Below, piece after piece: positions 17,273 to 25,933 of a stretch of DNA of 64,000 nt. Under the pieces are notes generated by a model, which had not been told where the DNA came from, made no database searches, and worked only from the letters and a program-made list of their open reading frames with translations. Made by a program: the position numbers and the translations under genes. Within the stretch, counting starts at the first letter, position 1. Every line of letters starts with the position of its first letter. The stretch comes from Streptomyces fodineus (GTDB taxonomy: Bacteria > Actinomycetota > Actinomycetes > Streptomycetales > Streptomycetaceae). Location of the stretch: contig NZ_CP017248.1 in assembly GCF_001735805.1 (NCBI RefSeq), positions 6,448,001 to 6,512,000 on the forward strand, given 5' to 3'.

Positions 17273-19861
17273 TCAGCCGGTGATCGCCGTCGCGTCGCAC
17301 TCCTGTGCGCGCAGCGCCCGCGCCAGGTCGTCCCGCGCCTCCAGCACCAGCCGGCGCAGCGCCGGCGCCGCGTCCCGGTGCGCCGCCAGCCACGCGTCCG
17401 TCGCCTGAAGCGTCTCCGGGCGGTCCTGCAGCGCCGGGAACAGGCCCCGTACGACATCCATGCCGATCTGGATCGACCGCTCCCGCCACACCCGCTCGAT
17501 CGCCGCGAAGTACTTCTGCGCGTACGGCGCGGTCAGCTCCCGCTGCGACGGCTGCCCGAAGCCCGAGATCGTCGCCTCCACCAGCGCGTTCGACAGCGCG
17601 TCGGACTCCACGACCTGCGCCCACGCCTGCGCCTTGACCGCCGCCGACGGGCGTGCCGCCAGGCACCGCACCTGATGGCGCTTGCCCGACGCCGTGTCGT
17701 CGCGGGCCAGTTCGGCCGCCAGCACCGACTCGTCCGCCGCCCCGTGCGCGGCCAGCGGCTCCAGGAACGCCCAGCGCAGCTCCTGGTCCACCTCCAGACC
17801 GTCGATCGACGTCGTCCCGTCCAGCAGGTCGCCCAGCAGCTTCAGGTCCGGTTCGGCGGCGGCCACGGTCGCGAAGAACCGCGCCCACGCCAGCTGGTGC
17901 TCGCTGCCCGGCTCGGCCGCCCGCAGTTCCCGCAGCGCACCCTCGGCCAGCAGCTCACCGCCGGTCGCCCGCCACTGCGGCGCCGCGTAGTGCACCAGCG
18001 CCGAGTTCGCCCACGCGTGCAGCATCTGCAGCACACCGATGTCCGACTCCCGGCCCCCGAACCGCAGCACCAGATCGACGAACTCCCGCGCCGGCAGCAG
18101 CGCGTCCCGCGTCATGTTCCACAGCGCCGACCAGCACAGGGCACGGGCCAGCGGGTCGGTCAGCAGGCCCAGGTGCGCCCGGAGCGTGTCCAGCGAGGTC
18201 TCGTCGAAACGGATCTTGCAGTACGTCAGATCGTCGTCGTTGACCAGGACCAGCTCCGGCGCCTCGGCGCCCGCCAGCTCCGCCACGACCGTACGCGGCT
18301 CGTGCGCGTCCGTCTCCACGCGCGCGTACCGCTCCAGCGCGCCCTCGGGCGTACGCCGGTACAGGCCCACCGCGATCCGGTGCGGGCGCTCCTCGGGGTG
18401 CGACTCCGGAGCCTCCTGCACCACCGCCAGCTCCGCCACCCGGCCCTCGGCGTCCAGCAGCACCTGCGGCGTCAGCGCGTTCACCCCGGCCGTCTGCAGC
18501 CACGAACGCGCCCACGCCGACATGTCCCGGCCGCTGGTCTCGGCCAGCACCGACAGCAGGTCGCCAAGACGCGTGTTGCCGTACGCATGGCGCTTGAAGT
18601 AGCGGCGGGCGCCCTCCAGGAACGCGTCCTGGCCGACGTACGCCACCAGCTGCTTGAGCACGGAGGCGCCCTTGGCGTACGTGATGCCGTCGAAGTTCAG
18701 CTTGGCGTCCTCCAGGTCACGGATGTCCGCCGTGATCGGATGCGTGGACGGCAGCTGGTCCGCCCGGTACGCCCAGGCCTTGCGGCGGTTGGCGAAGGTG
18801 ATCCAGGCGTCCTTGAAGCGGGTCGCGCCCACGTTGGCGAACGTGCCCATGAAGTCCGCGAAGGACTCCTTCAGCCACAGGTCGTCCCACCACTCCATGG
18901 TCACCAGGTCGCCGAACCACATGTGCGCCATCTCGTGCAGGATGACGTTGGCCCGGCCCTCGTACGACGCCTGCGTCACCTTGCCGCGGAAGATGTACTC
19001 CTCGCGGAAGGTCACCAGACCCGGGTTCTCCATCGCACCCAGGTTGTACTCCGGCACGAACGCCTGGTCGTACTTCCCGAACGGGTACGGGTAGTCGAAG
19101 TGGTCGTGGAAGAAGTCCAGACCCTGCTTGGTGACCAGGAAGACGTCGTCGGCGTCGAAGTGCGGGGCGAGACCCTTGCGGCACATCGCGCCGAGCGGGA
19201 TCTCCAGCTTGGTGCCGTCCTCGAAGGTGCGGGTGTAGGAGTCGGTGACGTAGTGGTACGGCCCCGCCACCACACAGGTGATGTACGTCGAGATCGGCTT
19301 GGTCTCCGCGAACTTCCAGACGCCGTCGGCCCGTTCGCCCGTGCCGTTGCTCCACACCGTCCAGCCCTCGGGGGCCTGGACCTCGAAGCGGTACGGCGCC
19401 TTCAGGTCCGGCTGCTCGAAGTTGGCGAAAACCCGGCGGGAGTCGGCCGGCTCGTACTGGGTGTAGAGGTAGACCTCGCCGTCCTCGGGGTCGACGAAGC
19501 GGTGCAGGCCCTCGCCGGTGCGGGAGTAGGCGCACCTGGCGTCCACCACCAGCTCGTTCTCAGCGGCCAGGTCCTCCAGCGCGATCCGCGCGCCGTCGAA
19601 GACCTCGCCCGGGTCCAGGTCACGGCCGTTGAGCGAGACGGCGCTCACGCTCGGCGCGATCAGATCGGCGAAGCTGGACGCGCCCGGCTCGTTGCAGCGG
19701 AAGCGGATCGTGGTCACCGAGCGGAACGTGCGCGGCTCGCCCTCCCCGTCGCCGACGGCGGACCTGAGGTCCAGGGACACGTCGTATCCGTCGACGGACA
19801 GCAGAGCGGCCCGCTCCCGGGCCTCCTCACGGGACAGATTCTCACCGGGCACGGACGGCAC
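17273..19861 (-). CDS. pepN: Aminopeptidase N, M1 family (complete paralogue)
   Basis: An 862-residue zinc aminopeptidase of full family length. GAMEN (in LGAMENPGLVTF) is near residue 273, and the zinc site HEMAH in HEMAHMWFGDLVTMEWWDDL near 304, with the third ligand in LKESFADF. The ERAP1-like C-terminal domain fills the second half. The GTG at 19861 with AAGGGAG directly upstream is the start; the frame remains open upstream but without family resemblance. The window's left end encodes a paralogue (1-2247) that diverges at many positions, so these are two separate enzymes and not an assembly duplication. Confidence 0.95.
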   Translation of the reverse strand: MPSVPGENLSREEARERAALLSVDGYDVSLDLRSAVGDGEGEPRTFRSVTTIRFRCNEPGASSFADLIAPSVSAVSLNGRDLDPGEVFDGARIALEDLAAENELVVDARCAYSRTGEGLHRFVDPEDGEVYLYTQYEPADSRRVFANFEQPDLKAPYRFEVQAPEGWTVWSNGTGERADGVWKFAETKPISTYITCVVAGPYHYVTDSYTRTFEDGTKLEIPLGAMCRKGLAPHFDADDVFLVTKQGLDFFHDHFDYPYPFGKYDQAFVPEYNLGAMENPGLVTFREEYIFRGKVTQASYEGRANVILHEMAHMWFGDLVTMEWWDDLWLKESFADFMGTFANVGATRFKDAWITFANRRKAWAYRADQLPSTHPITADIRDLEDAKLNFDGITYAKGASVLKQLVAYVGQDAFLEGARRYFKRHAYGNTRLGDLLSVLAETSGRDMSAWARSWLQTAGVNALTPQVLLDAEGRVAELAVVQEAPESHPEERPHRIAVGLYRRTPEGALERYARVETDAHEPRTVVAELAGAEAPELVLVNDDDLTYCKIRFDETSLDTLRAHLGLLTDPLARALCWSALWNMTRDALLPAREFVDLVLRFGGRESDIGVLQMLHAWANSALVHYAAPQWRATGGELLAEGALRELRAAEPGSEHQLAWARFFATVAAAEPDLKLLGDLLDGTTSIDGLEVDQELRWAFLEPLAAHGAADESVLAAELARDDTASGKRHQVRCLAARPSAAVKAQAWAQVVESDALSNALVEATISGFGQPSQRELTAPYAQKYFAAIERVWRERSIQIGMDVVRGLFPALQDRPETLQATDAWLAAHRDAAPALRRLVLEARDDLARALRAQECDATAITG

Positions 19862-19990
19862 TCCCTTGTGATCGCGTGGATGAGGGCTGAACAGGACCGA
19901 TCCTGCCATGTGCCCCTGACGGCGGGCAGCAGGGAATGGCCATGCGGACAGGAGCGTTTTCCCGGAAAAGAGTTCCCCTTGAGGAGAGAT

Positions 19991-20635
19991 ATGTCGGACA
20001 AGACCCCCGTCGACTTCTGGTTCGACCCGGTGTGCCCCTGGGCCTGGATGACCTCCCGCTGGGTCCTGGAAGTGGAGAAGGTCCGCGACATCGAGGTCCG
20101 CTGGCATGTGATGAGCCTGGCGGTGCTCAACGAGGACAGGCTGGACGAGCTGCCGGAGGAATACGCCGAGAACATGCGGCCCGGGGGCAAGACCTGGGGG
20201 CCGGTCCGGGTGGTGATCGCGGCCCAGCAGTTGCACGGCGACGAGGCGGTCGGCAGGCTCTACACCGCGCTCGGCACCCGCTTCCACAACGAGGGCCTCG
20301 GCGTGAACCGCGACAGCATCGCCGCGGCCCTCGCCGACGCGGGCCTGCCCGCCGACCTCATCGCGTTCGCCGACAAGGACACCTACGACGCCGAGCTGCG
20401 CGCCTCGCACAAGGAGGGCATCGAGAAGGTCGGCCAGGACGTCGGCACCCCGGTCATCGCGCTGCCCGGCCCCGACGGCGAGCAGATCGCCTTCTTCGGC
20501 CCGGTCGTCACCCCCGCCCCCAAGGGCGAGGAGGCGGCCCGCCTGTGGGACGGCACGATCGCCGTGGCCTCCGTACCGGGCTTCTACGAGCTCAAGCGGA
20601 CCCGCACCAAGGGGCCCGACTTCGGCAACCTGTAG
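19991..20635 (+). CDS. DsbA-fold thiol protein (mycothiol-dependent nitroreductase-like)
   Basis: A 214-residue cytoplasmic thioredoxin-fold protein without signal peptide. It starts VDFWFDPVCPWAWMTSRW: C15-P-W-A18, a single-cysteine active site, where the mycobacterial Rv2466c relative has CPWC. The family acts on mycothiol-linked substrates and nitro-compounds. A cis-Pro-like DVGTPVIALPG follows the helical insert, as in DsbA/HCCA isomerases. GGAGAGAT precedes the ATG. It is divergent from pepN with 129 bp between them. Loss of the resolving Cys suggests a monothiol mechanism. Confidence 0.88.
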   Translation: MSDKTPVDFWFDPVCPWAWMTSRWVLEVEKVRDIEVRWHVMSLAVLNEDRLDELPEEYAENMRPGGKTWGPVRVVIAAQQLHGDEAVGRLYTALGTRFHNEGLGVNRDSIAAALADAGLPADLIAFADKDTYDAELRASHKEGIEKVGQDVGTPVIALPGPDGEQIAFFGPVVTPAPKGEEAARLWDGTIAVASVPGFYELKRTRTKGPDFGNL

Positions 20636-20652
20636 GTCCCGGTCGGTGTACG

Positions 20653-20678
20653 GGCCCGGTGCCGCTCAGCGCCGGGCC
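20653..20678. terminator. Short hairpin between convergent genes
   Basis: GGCCCGG (20653-20659) and CCGGGCC (20672-20678) can pair across a 12-base loop in the 50-bp gap between convergent stops. Confidence 0.45.
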
Positions 20679-20685
20679 TCGTCGG

Positions 20686-21162
20686 TCATGATCGCGTGGC
20701 CGACGGTTTCGGGACCGGTACGCCCGGCTTGAGGAAGAACAGCCCGGCGACGGCCCCCTTGTCGTCGAAGCTCACCCGGAACTCGCCGGGCCCGTGCTGC
20801 ATGCGCAGGGGCACGCTGACCACGGTGAACTTCCCGGACTTGGCGTCCTTGGGCTTCTGGTGCGACTGGTAGCGTCCGAACTGGGCCTGGTAGTTCGTCC
20901 ACGCCTGCTTGAGTGCGTCCGGCGGCAGATGCCCCCGCACGTTCGCGTCGAAGTGCGCGGTGGCGGCTTTGTAGTCGCCCTTGACGATGTCATCGAGCGT
21001 CTGCAGGGCGACCGTGTCGTTCTTGGGCGCGGCCAGTGCGGAAGCGGCGGCCGGCAGCAGCGCGGAGACGGCCAGCGCGAGCGAGGCCGCCGCGGCCCGG
21101 ACGAGTCGCCGCTCGCCGCCGCGTGCGAGGTCTTTGTCGGACATGCGTTCATCGTGCGTCAC
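20686..21162 (-). CDS. Small secreted protein with DUF3887-like domain
   Basis: A 158-residue exported protein. A basic n-region is followed by the hydrophobic stretch VRAAAASLALAVSALLPAAASALA. The mature part (LQTLDDIVKGDYKAATAHFDANVRGHLPPDALKQAW, then TVVSVPLRMQHGPGEFRVSFDDKGAVAGLFF) resembles the NTF2-like DUF3887 domain seen fused to esterases, here alone. The GTG at 21162 has GAGGGG 7 bp upstream; the ATG at 21144 is an alternative. Function unknown, possibly a binding module. Confidence 0.75.
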   Translation of the reverse strand: MTHDERMSDKDLARGGERRLVRAAAASLALAVSALLPAAASALAAPKNDTVALQTLDDIVKGDYKAATAHFDANVRGHLPPDALKQAWTNYQAQFGRYQSHQKPKDAKSGKFTVVSVPLRMQHGPGEFRVSFDDKGAVAGLFFLKPGVPVPKPSATRS

Positions 21163-21235
21163 CCGCCGGCCCCTCGCATGCCGACGGTCACCACCAGGCC
21201 TTTCGCCTCGCACGGAGCCCGCGGGGATACTGCTG

Positions 21236-21284
21236 CCCATAACCCCCGCCTGCCCATACCCCCCGCCCCCCTTCTCCCCGCCCG
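21236..21284 (-). other. G-quadruplex-prone tract
   Basis: On the minus strand this stretch carries six or more runs of three or more G separated by short loops (plus-strand C runs at ACCCCCG, TACCCCCCG and CCCCGCCC). It lies upstream of the secreted-protein gene (start 21162) and downstream of the sodF terminator. Confidence 0.5.
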
Positions 21285-21323
21285 TCAAGGACAGACCGTC
21301 AGGCATGCCGAGAAAGGGGAAAA

Positions 21324-21348
21324 CCCCGCGAGTCAGGTCCTCGCGGGG
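21324..21348 (-). terminator. sodF intrinsic terminator
   Basis: CCCCGCGAG (21324-21332) pairs with CTCGCGGGG (21340-21348). Read on the minus strand, the stem is followed by TTTT, a proper intrinsic terminator 68 bp after sodF. Confidence 0.75.
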
Positions 21349-21415
21349 TCTTCCTTTCATCCGCCCGCCGCCGTGAAGGGTGAGAAGACGATCACGAGGC
21401 GGGACGACTCGGGGC

Positions 21416-22063
21416 TCAGGGAGCCAGCAGGAGGGTGTTCGCGCGGGACTTGGCGGCCTCGTAACGGCGGGCGACGTCCTGCCAGTTGACGACCTGCCAC
21501 ATCGCCTCGACGAAGTCCGCCTTCTGGTTGCGGTACTGGAGGTAGAAGGCGTGCTCCCAGGCGTCGAAGACCAGGATCGGGGTGGAGCCCTGGCCGACGT
21601 TGCCCTGGTGGTCGTAGACCTGCTCCACGATCAGCCGGCCGCTCAGCGGCTCGTACGCCAGCACGCCCCAGCCCGAACCCTGGGTGGTGGCCGCTGCCTT
21701 GGACAGCTGGGTCCTGAAGGCGGCGAAGGAGCCGAAGGACTCCCTGAGCGCGTCCGCCAGCTCGCCCACGCCGTCGGCCGCGAGCGGCTCGCCGCCGCCG
21801 TCCTTCGGGCCGGTCATGTTCTGCCAGTAGACGCTGTGCAGGATGTGGCCGGAGAGGTGGAAGGCCAGGTTCTTCTCCAGGCCGTTGACCGAGCCCCACG
21901 ACTCCTTGTCCCGCGCCTCGGCGAGCTGCTCCAGCGTGTCGTTGGCGCCCTTCACATAGGCCGCGTGGTGCTTGTCGTGGTGCAGCTCGATGATCTCCGG
22001 GCTGATCACGGGAGCCAGCGCGGAGTAGTCGTAGGGCAGGTCGGGCAGCGTGTAGACGGGCAT
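21416..22063 (-). CDS. sodF: Iron (Fe/Zn-type) superoxide dismutase
   Basis: A 215-residue Fe/Mn-family superoxide dismutase, cytoplasmic, converting superoxide to peroxide and oxygen. Metal ligands are recognisable: the first His in IELHHDKHHAAYVKG (near residue 28), the second in LSGHILHSVYW, and Asp plus His in VFDAWEHAFYLQY. In Streptomyces sodF is the iron enzyme repressed by the nickel sensor Nur when nickel is sufficient for the Ni-SOD. The matching Nur box is 24 bp upstream of the start (22087-22103), which makes the assignment as sodF firm. It is followed by its own terminator. Confidence 0.95.
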   Translation of the reverse strand: MPVYTLPDLPYDYSALAPVISPEIIELHHDKHHAAYVKGANDTLEQLAEARDKESWGSVNGLEKNLAFHLSGHILHSVYWQNMTGPKDGGGEPLAADGVGELADALRESFGSFAAFRTQLSKAAATTQGSGWGVLAYEPLSGRLIVEQVYDHQGNVGQGSTPILVFDAWEHAFYLQYRNQKADFVEAMWQVVNWQDVARRYEAAKSRANTLLLAP

Positions 22064-22086
22064 GGGTGATCCCCTCCGGAACCTTA

Positions 22087-22103
22087 TTGCAAGTAGGTTG
22101 CAA
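22087..22103. promoter_or_regulatory. Nur operator of sodF
   Basis: TTGCAA (22087-22092), a 5-bp spacer and TTGCAA (22098-22103) match the published Nur box pattern tTGCaa-N5-ttGCAA exactly. It lies at the promoter side of sodF, so Ni-bound Nur should block transcription. Confidence 0.88.
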
Positions 22104-22137
22104 CTACACGCTAGCAACAAGAGTGCGGGCAACGGAA

Positions 22138-22166
22138 AGGCCCCCACGTGTCGCACGTGGGGGCCT
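22138..22166 (-). terminator. Terminator of the amino-acid permease
   Basis: A 13-bp perfect stem, arms 22138-22150 and 22154-22166, with a 3-base loop, just after the permease stop on the minus strand and before the Nur box. Confidence 0.8.
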
Positions 22167-22179
22167 CGCCGGGGCGGAG

Positions 22180-23562
22180 TCAGCGCTTGGCGCGGGCCCG
22201 CTGCCAGGCGTAGCCGACCGCCGCCAGGAACAGGGTCATGCCGCCGGTGGAGTACAGCTGGACGCGGGTGTCCTGCTCACGCGCCATCAGGACGAAGATC
22301 GCGACCATGCCGGCCAGTGCCACCCAGGTCAGCCAGGGGAACGCCCACATCCGCACGACCAGCTTCTGCGGCGCCTCGCGCTCGATTCGGCGGCGCAGCA
22401 GCAGCTGGGAGACCGCGATGAAGATCCAGACGACGAGGATGACCGCGCCGATCATGTTCAGCAGCCACGGGAAGACGTCGGCCGGGCGCCAGTAGCTGAG
22501 CAGCACACAGACGAATCCGAAGAAGCACGAGGTGAGGACCGCCGTCCGGGGGACGCCGCCGGACAGCTTCGCCAGCACCTTCGGGCCCTGCCCGCGCTCG
22601 ACCAGCGAGTAGGCGATGCGCGAGGAGCCGTAGATGTTGGCGTTCATCGCGGAGAGCAGGGCGACCAGGACGACCACCTTCATGAGCTGGCCCGCGCCCG
22701 GGATGCCGAGGTGGTCGAGGGTGGCGATGTACGGGCCGTTCTCCACGACGTCCTTGGAGTCCCACGGGACCAGGGTGACGACGACCGCCATCGAGCCGAT
22801 GTAGAACAGCGCGATGCGCCACATCGCCGTACGGACGGCGGACGCCACGCCCTTGACCGGGTTCTCCGACTCGGCCGCCGCGATGGTGACCGTCTCCAGG
22901 CCGCCGTAGGCGAAGACGGAGGCGAGCAGGCCGATGATCAGGCCGTTGCCGCCGTGCGGCAGGAAGTCGGTGAGGTGGGAGGTGCCCGGGGCGTCCGTGC
23001 CGGGCAGGACGCCCGCGATGGCGAGCGCGCCCAGGATCAGGAACAGGCTGATCGCGCCGACCTTCAGCGCGGCGAACCAGAACTCGAACTCGCCGAAGTT
23101 CTTTACGGCGGCCAGGTTCGTCCCGCAGAACACGACCATGAACAGCGCGACCCAGAGCCACTCCGGGGTGCCGGGCAGCCAGCCGGAGACGATGTGCGCG
23201 GCGCCGATGCCCTCCAGGCCGACGGCCGTGCACAGCAGGACCCAGAAGGACCAGCCGGCCGCGAAGCCCGCCCAGGGGCCGATCGCCCGCTCGGCGTGCG
23301 CGGAGAAGGACCCGGACGACGGGTAGGCCGCCGACATCTCGCCCAGCATCCGCATCACCAGCATCACCAGCAGACCGGAGGCCGTGTAGGCGAGCACGAT
23401 GGACGGGCCGGCGGCCGCGATGCCCGCGCCGGAACCGACGAACAGGCCCGCGCCGATCACCCCGCCGAGGGCGATCATCGACAGATGGCGCTGCTTGAGG
23501 CCGTGGGAGAGGGAGGCGCCCTCTTCCTGCGGTGGCGTCTCCGTGGTGGTGCTGGTGGGCAT
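22180..23562 (-). CDS. APC-family amino-acid permease
   Basis: A 460-residue inner-membrane transporter with about 12 transmembrane segments. The first helix has the family signature MIALGGVIGAGLFVGSGAGI, followed by MRMLGEMSAAYPSSGSFSAHAERAIGPWAGFAAGW, a GabP/AroP/ProY-type amino-acid permease pattern. The C-terminal helices end at FLAAVGYAWQRARAKR. The ATG at 23562 was chosen from the hydrophilic Thr/Glu-rich lead-in. Substrate specificity cannot be read; a closely similar permease is encoded at 32690-34114. Transcription is monocistronic, with terminators at both ends. Confidence 0.93.
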   Translation of the reverse strand: MPTSTTTETPPQEEGASLSHGLKQRHLSMIALGGVIGAGLFVGSGAGIAAAGPSIVLAYTASGLLVMLVMRMLGEMSAAYPSSGSFSAHAERAIGPWAGFAAGWSFWVLLCTAVGLEGIGAAHIVSGWLPGTPEWLWVALFMVVFCGTNLAAVKNFGEFEFWFAALKVGAISLFLILGALAIAGVLPGTDAPGTSHLTDFLPHGGNGLIIGLLASVFAYGGLETVTIAAAESENPVKGVASAVRTAMWRIALFYIGSMAVVVTLVPWDSKDVVENGPYIATLDHLGIPGAGQLMKVVVLVALLSAMNANIYGSSRIAYSLVERGQGPKVLAKLSGGVPRTAVLTSCFFGFVCVLLSYWRPADVFPWLLNMIGAVILVVWIFIAVSQLLLRRRIEREAPQKLVVRMWAFPWLTWVALAGMVAIFVLMAREQDTRVQLYSTGGMTLFLAAVGYAWQRARAKR

Positions 23563-23658
23563 GGGCGCGGCTCTCCCGGACAAGGCAATGGGCGGGCAAA
23601 AACCCCGCCAGTCTGGGCGGCCCGTCCGCTCACACGGAGGAGCCGCCCAGTATCCGGA

Positions 23659-23678
23659 CACCCTCTGTACGCAGGGTG
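23659..23678 (-). terminator. Hairpin ending the sulfur operon
   Basis: CACCCT (23659-23664) pairs with AGGGTG (23673-23678) just after the TauD-like stop on the minus strand; flanking ATCCGG copies may extend the structure. Confidence 0.5.
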
Positions 23679-23687
23679 AGGATCCGG

Positions 23688-24584
23688 TTACGCCGCCGCG
23701 AGCACCGGCGTGTAGTGCGAGGCGTCGCCCTCGATGGAGTAGCTCTCCTTGCCCTCGATGCCGACCGGGACGTCACCGGCGACGGTCACCCGGTGCAGCC
23801 GGCGCGGCCGGCCGTCGTAGTTGTCGATGGCGTAGTGCTGGGTGATCCGGTTGTCGAAGAGCACCAGCTCGTTCTCCGCCCAGCGGTGGCGCAGGATGTT
23901 CTCCGGGCGGGTGACGTATGCCTGGAACAGGTCCAGGATCCTGCGGGACTCGCCGACGGACAGGCCCACGATCCGCTGTGCGAACCCGCCGATGAACAGC
24001 CCGCGCTCCCCGGTCAGCGGGTGCACCCGGACCACCGGGTGCGCGGTGCGGTACGTGATGGAGGTGAACTGGGCGCGCTGGGCGGCCTTCTCCTCGTCGA
24101 TCTCCTCGTCCGGTACGGCGTAGTCGTAGTCGTTGGTGTGCTCGGCCCACAGGGTGTCGGCGAGGCGGCGCAGCGGCTCGGGCAGGTCGCGGTAGGCGGC
24201 GGCCGCGTTGGCGATCAGTGTCTCGCCGCCGTACGGCGGGACGGTGATCGAGCGCAGGGTGCTGGCCTGCGGCGGGTTGAGCACGAAGGTGACGTCGGTG
24301 TGCCAGTGGTTGGCCCGGCCCCGCTCGCTGTCCACGGGCAGCACGTTCGGGGCACCGTCGACCGCGCCGACCGTCGGGTGCGCGGTGGTCAGGTCGCCGA
24401 AGTGGCGGGCGAAGGCCTGCTGGCCGGCGTCGTCCAGGCCGCCAGCGTCGAAGACGAGCGCCTTGTGGACGTTCAGGGCCTCCCGGATCGCGGCGACCTC
24501 CTCCGGGGCGAGCGGCCTGGTGATGTCGACGCCGGAGACACGGGCGCCGATGCGTGCGGTGACCTTGGTGATCTCGAGGGACAT
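23688..24584 (-). CDS. TauD/TfdA-family Fe(II)/2-oxoglutarate dioxygenase
   Basis: A 298-residue dioxygenase. The iron facial triad is visible: His and Asp in ANHWHTDVTF and the distal His in DNRITQHYAIDN, with the 2-oxoglutarate-binding Arg in GRPRRLHRV. Members release sulfite from taurine or sulfate from alkyl sulfate esters. It is the last gene of the minus-strand operon with an SsuABC-like transporter and a flavin monooxygenase, so it very probably degrades an organosulfur compound. Whether taurine or another sulfonate is the substrate cannot be decided from sequence. Confidence 0.9.
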   Translation of the reverse strand: MSLEITKVTARIGARVSGVDITRPLAPEEVAAIREALNVHKALVFDAGGLDDAGQQAFARHFGDLTTAHPTVGAVDGAPNVLPVDSERGRANHWHTDVTFVLNPPQASTLRSITVPPYGGETLIANAAAAYRDLPEPLRRLADTLWAEHTNDYDYAVPDEEIDEEKAAQRAQFTSITYRTAHPVVRVHPLTGERGLFIGGFAQRIVGLSVGESRRILDLFQAYVTRPENILRHRWAENELVLFDNRITQHYAIDNYDGRPRRLHRVTVAGDVPVGIEGKESYSIEGDASHYTPVLAAA

Positions 24585-24595
24585 GGCGGTTCCTT

Positions 24596-25933
24596 TCAGA
24601 CGAACGAGGGGCTCAGGTACTGGTTGACGGGCCGGGGAAGGCCGTAGCGTTCCCGGAGGGTCTGGCGGGGGCCGTACTCGTTGCGGAACAGTCCTCGGGC
24701 GCGCAGGAGGGGTACGACGTGCTCGACGAAGGCGTCCAGACCGGAGGGCAGCACGGCGGGCATGATGTTGAAGCCGTCGGCGGCGCCCCGGGTGAACCAG
24801 GTCTCGATCTGGTCGGCGACCTGCTCGGGCGTCCCGGCGAAGGTGAGGTGGCCGCGCCCGCCGCCGAGGCGGCCGATCAGCTGCCGGACGGTGAGCCGCT
24901 CGCGCCGGGCCAGCTCGACCACGAGCGTGTACCGGCTCTTGGCGCCCTCGACGGCGGACTCGGGCGGCAGGTCGTCCGGGAGCTGCGCATCCAACTCGAG
25001 GGTCCCGGACGGCAGTTGCAGCAGGCTCTCCAGCCGGGCCACCCCGTGGTCGTACACGATGTGGTCCTCCAGCACCTGCTCGGCCGCCCGTGCCTCCGCC
25101 TCCGTGGAGCCGAGTACGGGCACGATGCCGGGGAGTACCTTGATGTGCCCGGGATCCCTTCCTGTTCGGGACGTCCGGGACTTGAGGTCGGCGTAGAAGG
25201 CCTGCGCGTTCTCGATGGTCTGCTGTGCGGTGAACACCGCCTCCGCGTACCGGGCGGCGAAGGCCTTGCCGTCCTCGCTCGACCCCGCTTGCGCCAGGAG
25301 CGGGTAGCCCTGGGGCGTGCGGGGTACGTTGAGGGCGCCCGCCACACTGAAGTACGTGCCCTGGTGGCGGGGCGGATGGATCTTGCCGTCGTCGCCCCAG
25401 ACGCCGGCCGCCTTGTCGGCGACGATCGCGTCGTCCTCCCAGCTGTCCCACAGCTTCAGCGCCACGTCGAGGAACTCGGCCGCGCGGGTGTACCGCTCGG
25501 CGTGCGGGGGCTCTTCGCTGAGCCCGAAGTTCCGGGCGGCCTCGGCGCCGGCGGTGGTGACGATGTTCCAGCCGGCCCGGCCGCCGCTGATGATGTCCAG
25601 CGAGGCCAACTTGCGGGCCAGGTTGTAGGGCGAGTTGTAGGAGGTGGAGGCGGTGGCGATCAGGCCGATGTGCTCGGTGGCCGTCGCCAGCGCCGTCAGC
25701 AGGGTGAGCGGTTCCAGCGCGCCGGCCGGGCGCTGGGCGAGGTTGCCCCACAGTTGGGGGCCGTCGGCGAGGAAGAGGGAGTCGAAGGTGCCGAGCTCGG
25801 CGGTCCGGGCGAGCCGCACGTAATGCTTCAGATCCACGTGCGCATACGGGTCGCTCTCCGGCAGCCGCCACGACGCCTCGTGGTGCCCGGTGTTCATGAG
25901 GAACGCGTTCAGATGGAGTCTTCTCCGTGTCAC
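24596..25933 (-). CDS. LLM-class FMNH2-dependent monooxygenase (NtaA/SnaA/DszA-like)
   Basis: A 445-residue TIM-barrel flavin monooxygenase. Family markers: LHLNAFLMNTGHHEASWR at the N-terminus, RTAELGTFDSLFLADGP, TEHIGLIATASTSYNSPYNLARKLASLD, SGGRAGWNIVTT and GYPLLAQAGSSEDGKAFAARYAEAVF. It would use reduced flavin from a separate reductase, which is not encoded nearby. The GTG start at 25933 overlaps the ATPase stop by four bases (GTGA), so translation is coupled. Context with an SsuABC-like importer and TauD points to sulfonate or thio-compound oxidation. Confidence 0.92.
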   Translation of the reverse strand: MTRRRLHLNAFLMNTGHHEASWRLPESDPYAHVDLKHYVRLARTAELGTFDSLFLADGPQLWGNLAQRPAGALEPLTLLTALATATEHIGLIATASTSYNSPYNLARKLASLDIISGGRAGWNIVTTAGAEAARNFGLSEEPPHAERYTRAAEFLDVALKLWDSWEDDAIVADKAAGVWGDDGKIHPPRHQGTYFSVAGALNVPRTPQGYPLLAQAGSSEDGKAFAARYAEAVFTAQQTIENAQAFYADLKSRTSRTGRDPGHIKVLPGIVPVLGSTEAEARAAEQVLEDHIVYDHGVARLESLLQLPSGTLELDAQLPDDLPPESAVEGAKSRYTLVVELARRERLTVRQLIGRLGGGRGHLTFAGTPEQVADQIETWFTRGAADGFNIMPAVLPSGLDAFVEHVVPLLRARGLFRNEYGPRQTLRERYGLPRPVNQYLSPSFV

